Below, piece by piece: positions 38,907 to 43,068 of a stretch of DNA of 43,068 bases (position 1 is its first letter; each line of letters starts with the position of its first letter). Position numbers and translations under genes: made by a program. This DNA comes from Symbiodinium natans (lineage: Eukaryota; Sar; Dinophyceae; Suessiales; Symbiodiniaceae). The DNA is taken from positions 102,501 to 145,568 of the forward strand of contig CAJNDS010000410.1 in assembly GCA_905221605.1 (NCBI GenBank), written 5' to 3'. Below the pieces are notes generated by a model. That model had not been told where the DNA came from, ran no database searches, and saw only the letters and a list, made by a program, of their open reading frames with translations.

Positions 38907-40743
38907 GCAACTGTCATGGTCACATGCATGATATTGGCAGGAGCCTTTCTAGTTATAGTTCGGCAGAGCGATAGGCAGAGTTCTTTTTGCAGACAAGCCA
39001 CTCCAAGCAAATTGCCGTGAACAACTACTGCTGTCGTTTGCAAGCGCAGCTCTTTTCAAATGCCACCTCATCCGCATGCAGGTCGTGTTGCAGGAGTTTG
39101 TGACATGGAGCAGAGGCGAGGTTTTTTCTGCCTCCAATGCCGATGTAATGCATTTTTCGAACTGCAGTCCACTGCATGGTGGAGCTCCTACTGGGTAGGA
39201 AATTCGGAATCCTTAAGCCATGTGGGTCCACTAGGTCTGGGTTTAAGGCGTGATTGTGTCTACGTTACGGGTGTTACGAATACATCCTTAAGCGGCCCTG
39301 CATGAACAAAATCAAGGTATGCGCTCTGCACTGTCACCGTTCCTTGAAAACAATGTCAGTCAATGTTTTGGCACGACTGAAGGCGGCCACTCCTGCTTTA
39401 GCCAACATATAGAACCTGAGGATGGTTTCGGGTTCTAGGATTCAGGATACATAGGAGCTCGCGCAGCAATGTTTGCTGTGGCATTGCTTTTGCATGGACA
39501 CACGAGCCAGCGCCATACGTAGCGCACGCGAAACATTTTCAGGACCTATGCGGCCTCTCTAGAGTGTACAGAACAAACCAGGGAGTGTGGACAAATCGAG
39601 AGAGATGTCATGGGGCACATCCCGCAGATTCCCGAAGACTGTCCAGAACTCCTTGTTTGTTGAATCCTGCAGCTTCGGCTGTAGTTCCGTAAGCACTTCG
39701 TAGGTGCGTGGCAGCAGCCCTTTCCAGCTCATGCTGCAGTTTTACATTAACATTAACGATGCGGCGTCAAGCTTGTTCTCTGTGAAGGCGGATTATCTCC
39801 AATAGTGCCTTGTTCTTGCAACTACTGATCCGATTGCTAAGGATCCCCGCATAGTCTATGTCCTAGAATTAGCAGCATTCGCCAAGGGAAGGGGGACCTT
39901 TGCTTAAACATGGCACGTTTGGAGGCAGGGGAGCTCCGTTCTTGTTCAGGCCGGACAAGCGGTACAGCTCATTGTGGTTCCAAAGCCGAACCGTGGTACA
40001 TCCGCTGCGCGGTCGATTCCAGCATGCGCATGCATACACAACTCCTTCATACCACCAGGTCTCGAAAGTTTCGGATGCTGAATCGATTCGCTTTTCTCCA
40101 TCATTTGGAGAGAATTCGGTTCTTCTGTCGCTATGGCAATCGCATTCTGATTTTCGCGTGAACCAAACATGGCCACCAAGGGCAGCCCAATGGCATGTCT
40201 TCTGAACCACTTAAAGTGACAGGTTTATGTGCATAATGCTTCACTCAGACGTTTTGCTAGCCACAATTCTCAATCTTGTGAGCACCAAGAGAAGAGACAT
40301 GATATTATATAGAAATCTGACACTTCTGATTGGCTAGGGCACGAGGTGAAATCACATCGCTAACATTTATAACTAGGCAAGTTCTGGGTTCAGTACGTTG
40401 CTATTCTTGTAGAAGAACCTTTTAAATATTGATGAAGGATTATAGTATTGGAATGAATGATGAATTAACTATATAAATGCGTGGAAATATTAATACTAGT
40501 CCATGGGAACGAGTGAATGAATGGATGAACAACTTCTCAAAAGGATTCAGAAAAATACGGGCATTTTCATATTCGCATCGTTTTCTGGGGCGTTTCATAT
40601 TTCAATACGGAATTTCGTATGTGAATTTATAAATTCTAATAGAACTAGAGTTGATCCGTTGCTCGCAGCAGCGGTGGTTCAAGAAAAAATGAAGAAAATA
40701 CGGGAGTATAAGCTCAATATCGCTCATGCAGCCACACCTTAAG
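38907..40743. other. Region without a recognised gene, becoming AT-rich from about 40.2 kb
   Basis: Short frames occur on both strands near 39.9-40.2 kb. A 73-codon plus frame at 40521-40742 (MDEQLLKRIQKNTGIFIFAS...) lies in AT-rich DNA and is unrecognised. Composition changes visibly around 40.2-40.4 kb, consistent with entry into inserted DNA. Confidence 0.4.
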
Positions 40744-41240
40744 TTCATCACATATTGGATAATAACAAGCTCGAAAAGCAGACCCTTATGCGTAGCACAA
40801 GCGAGGCTAACGGTGAGACAGGCTGAAATGACTACCATTACGATATCATGATATGAAGGTCACAAGACAATCAATATTTATAAAGAGTATAATAATCATA
40901 GCGCCATTGCCTAAGGCTACCGACCCACAAACGCGTCGCTCGTATGATATATGATGGCGCCTAAAGCTGCCTACTCTTAAACACAATCATTGGGCGCTTG
41001 GTAACAAGCATGAAAGGCGGACTCTTTTGCGTAACACAGGCGACGCCAGTGGTGAGATAGGTTGAAGCGACTACCACTATGACATCATTAATTGAAAATT
41101 ATAAGCCAATTAATATCCAAAGAGAATATAATAAGTATATCGTATGGCGCCCAAGGCCGCCGATTCGTAAACGCATCGCTCGCGCGACACGCGATGACGC
41201 CCAGGCCTGCCTATCCTACATACAATCACTGGGCGCTTGG
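40744..41240 (+). repeat. Diverged tandem repeat, about 239-bp period
   Basis: acaatcattgggcgcttgg (40983) recurs as acaatcactgggcgcttgg (41222). The intervening unit (gcgtaacacaggcgacg..., gactaccactatgacatcat..., atggcgcccaaggccgcc) has a diverged counterpart in 40744-40982 (gcgtagcacaagcgagg..., gactaccattacgatatcat..., atagcgccattgcctaagg). Two units and the start of a third are present, ending at the Helitron helicase remnant. Confidence 0.75.
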
Positions 41241-42579
41241 AGGTAGTCCAGGCCACGTGCGTGATACGTACGGCCGCCTGGAAGCAATGTGGCGGCCAAG
41301 CCGGACCAAGCACAAGCTGCGGCAATCTCACCGCGACCCCGAGCGTAATGCAAGAAAGCTTCGAACAGGAACGATTTATTGGAGTCACCAGGACCATCCA
41401 CGAAGAAAATAGTAACCTCGCGATTGTCGAAGGCACGCACCAGCTCCAGATACGCGTACAATTGCTCGGGATAATCATGCATGAACGCCGCTATGCGAGC
41501 GGCCTCGCTTTCTTCGTGCGCAGGGTCATAATTTCGTTCCGCGCGTAACTCGCGTGTTCGGTGAGCATCCGCGTTTAAAGCTCGGGGTAGTGGAAACCCA
41601 TAATCGACAGTAGTTTTCCCACTCCTCGCCAAGCATTCTTGCAAATGCTGCAAGGCGAGTTGTTCGACTACAACGTCGGGGTACCGGATACGGAAGTCTT
41701 CCCGGAGTTCGGGCGTAAATATTTCCCACAAGTAGAAGGGGTCGGTTACCTCGCAACAAATCAGAATCATCGCTAGGAAGCGTCTCGCTCGTGCGGCCGT
41801 GGCCACAGCCAGCACGTCGCGCAACGCAGCATGATAGTGCTCGTCCGAGTCGCACAGTCCACGCGCTATCGCTGCAGTTTGAAAGGTAGGCAAGAGCTCG
41901 CCCTCCACGGTTCGCAAATTTTCGAATCCGCAGGCTCCCGGCTGCGCGAGCAGAAGCAAGAAAAGGTAGAATCACTCATCTTCTGTTGGGGTCACATTCG
42001 CGAGTCGCCCGATCACCTTGCAGGCAGTAACGCGGCTACGTAGCTTCCATGCCTTCGCGGGGCGGTCCCGGGGCGGTCCCAGACGCACTGGTTAGGAATG
42101 TCGTGATAATACGTGACAAGTATGCCAAGCTCATCGGACCCAGATTCGTGCACGTTCTTATTCATCCTAAGCCACGCAGTGAGTGTACTACGGTGCCGTC
42201 TAACATCACGATTCGCTTGCACTTCCTCGCCCTCTTCGAAGAGGATCTGCTTCTCGCCAGGTAGATGTGTGGCCAAGCGTTGCGTAGAGTGCGAACTGCC
42301 GTGAAGCGGAAATTCGAACAAATGCCATATTGCCTCATCGGGGCCGACCCATCTTGCATCGATATGAATTTTGATTTCGTCGGCAGTATCGGCTATATCC
42401 GTATTGGCCCGGTCATATCCTTTGTATATATATATATATATATACATATACTTGACCAAACAGATGCTCGAGACCACCTCCACTTCTGTGGCCCGCAGCA
42501 CAAATCGACCGAGCTGGCCAAATAAGAAAGCTTGAGCGTTGCAAGCATGAAACACATCGAAATCTCGCATCGTTGCCAA
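41216..42579 (-). pseudogene. Helitron Rep/helicase (RepHel) remnant
   Basis: Two minus-strand frames read as consecutive parts of a Helitron replicase-helicase. 42579 to 42013 contains VEVVSSICLVKYMY, YKGYDRA, DEIKIHIDARWVGPDEAIWH and FEFPLHGSSHSTQRLATHLP, typical of the conserved region downstream of Rep. A frame change near 42020 leads to IGRLANVTPTEDE, an in-frame TGA (41974-41972), then LLLLAQPGACGFENLRTVEG and an open frame to 41216. That frame holds the Pif1-like Walker A, FFVDGPGDSNKSFLFEAF, with D-S-N replacing the usual G-T-G, followed by SGLAATLLPGGRT. The rest of the helicase is missing beyond 41216, and the Rep HUH domain is not seen within the window. Confidence 0.8.
42425..42444 (+). 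repeat. (TA)10 microsatellite inside Helitron coding sequence
   Basis: The run falls in the codons of KYMYIYIYIYKGYDRA, where Helitrons usually read KY-x-YKY-x-YKG-x-D. It keeps the frame open while altering the motif. Confidence 0.85.
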
Positions 42580-42610
42580 CTATTAAGCAAAAAAATCTAG
42601 ATTATAAGAC

Positions 42611-43068
42611 GCAAGACAAAGCGGCACCACGCTATTCGGCTTCTGACATTCCATGCTCGGCTAGCAGTATTCCCACCGATGCAAGTCAAAGCGGCACCAC
42701 ACTACTCGGCTTCTGATATCCCCTGCTCGGCTAGCAGTAATCCCACCGATGCAAGTCAAAGTGGCACCACGCTACTCGATTTCTGCCATCTCATGCTCGG
42801 CTAGCAATATTCCCACCGATGCAAGTCAAAGCAGCACCACGCTACTCGGCTTCTGACATCCCATGCTCGGATAGCAGTGTTCCCACCGATGCAAATCAAA
42901 GCGGCACCATGCTACTCGACTTCTGATATCCCATGCTCGGCTAGTAGTTCCCACCGATGCAAGTCAAAGCGGCACCGCGCTACTCGCCTTCTGACATCCC
43001 ATGCTCGGCTAGCAGTATTCCCACCGATGCAAATCAAAGCGGTGCCACGCTACTCGGCTTCTGACATC
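42611..43068 (+). repeat. 70-bp satellite array, continues past the window end
   Basis: Units containing gcaagtcaaagcggcacc and atgctcggctagcagta start their gcggcacc at 42621, 42691, 42761, 42831, 42901, 42969 and 43039. The period is 70 bp, once 68 bp. There are about six and a half copies, with a few percent divergence. It lies on the 5' side of the minus-strand Helitron remnant. Confidence 0.93.

Noticed and set aside
39910-40161. Frame ending FFCRYGNRILIFA, which recalls the RYVDNR motif of dinoflagellate RT
   Set aside because: The catalytic Asp is absent and no other RT motif is nearby, so it may be coincidence.

Overview
The window looks like nuclear DNA of a dinoflagellate, most probably a Symbiodiniaceae-type alga. 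This is inferred from gene style, since no rRNA or taxonomic marker is present. The supporting signs are: very intron-rich genes whose introns can only be placed using GT, GC and GA donors followed by an AG|G acceptor; intronless ORFs of typically dinoflagellate kind (a PPR protein and a dual-specificity phosphatase with an HCYGGHGRTG loop); scattered TTTAGGG-like interstitial repeats; and several decayed reverse-transcriptase elements. All host genes recognised lie on the + strand. No spliced-leader relic, tRNA, rRNA or CRISPR array was seen.

Layout. (1) 134-8031: a multi-exon ferlin-family C2 gene. Its upstream exons read as a split PDZ domain, and it ends in a C-terminal membrane anchor. 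(2) 8032-10458: no recognised gene. (3) 10459-38906: reading conserved blocks in order, I reconstruct a folate-biopterin transporter (BT1/FBT) gene about 28 kb long. At least 17 short exons are colinear with the family, including apparent 14-, 18- and 23-nt microexons. Long stretches of this span are occupied by other things: a (CA)80 plus (CACACACG)n array (13903-14600), an intact 538-codon PPR ORF (17062-18678), an intact 294-codon phosphatase ORF (20234-21118), a 2.0-kb RT element bounded by 309-bp identical direct repeats (22912-24940), a possible J-domain gene (about 27950-35741), and a 2.3-kb RT-RNase H element with Ngaro/DIRS-style split direct repeats (31269-33570). (4) 38907-40743: nothing recognised. 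(5) 40744-43068: AT-richer DNA with a diverged 239-bp tandem repeat, a broken Helitron Rep/helicase on the minus strand, and a 70-bp satellite running off the window end.

Functionally, the host genes are a membrane-trafficking C2 protein, an organelle-type RNA-binding PPR protein, a phosphatase and a 12-TM pterin/folate transporter. Nothing suggests one pathway. The main biological interest is architectural: a transporter gene apparently hosting complete intronless genes and several mobile elements inside its introns. Exon edges were placed by eye from family motifs and splice signals; they are inferences that transcript data could confirm or overturn.
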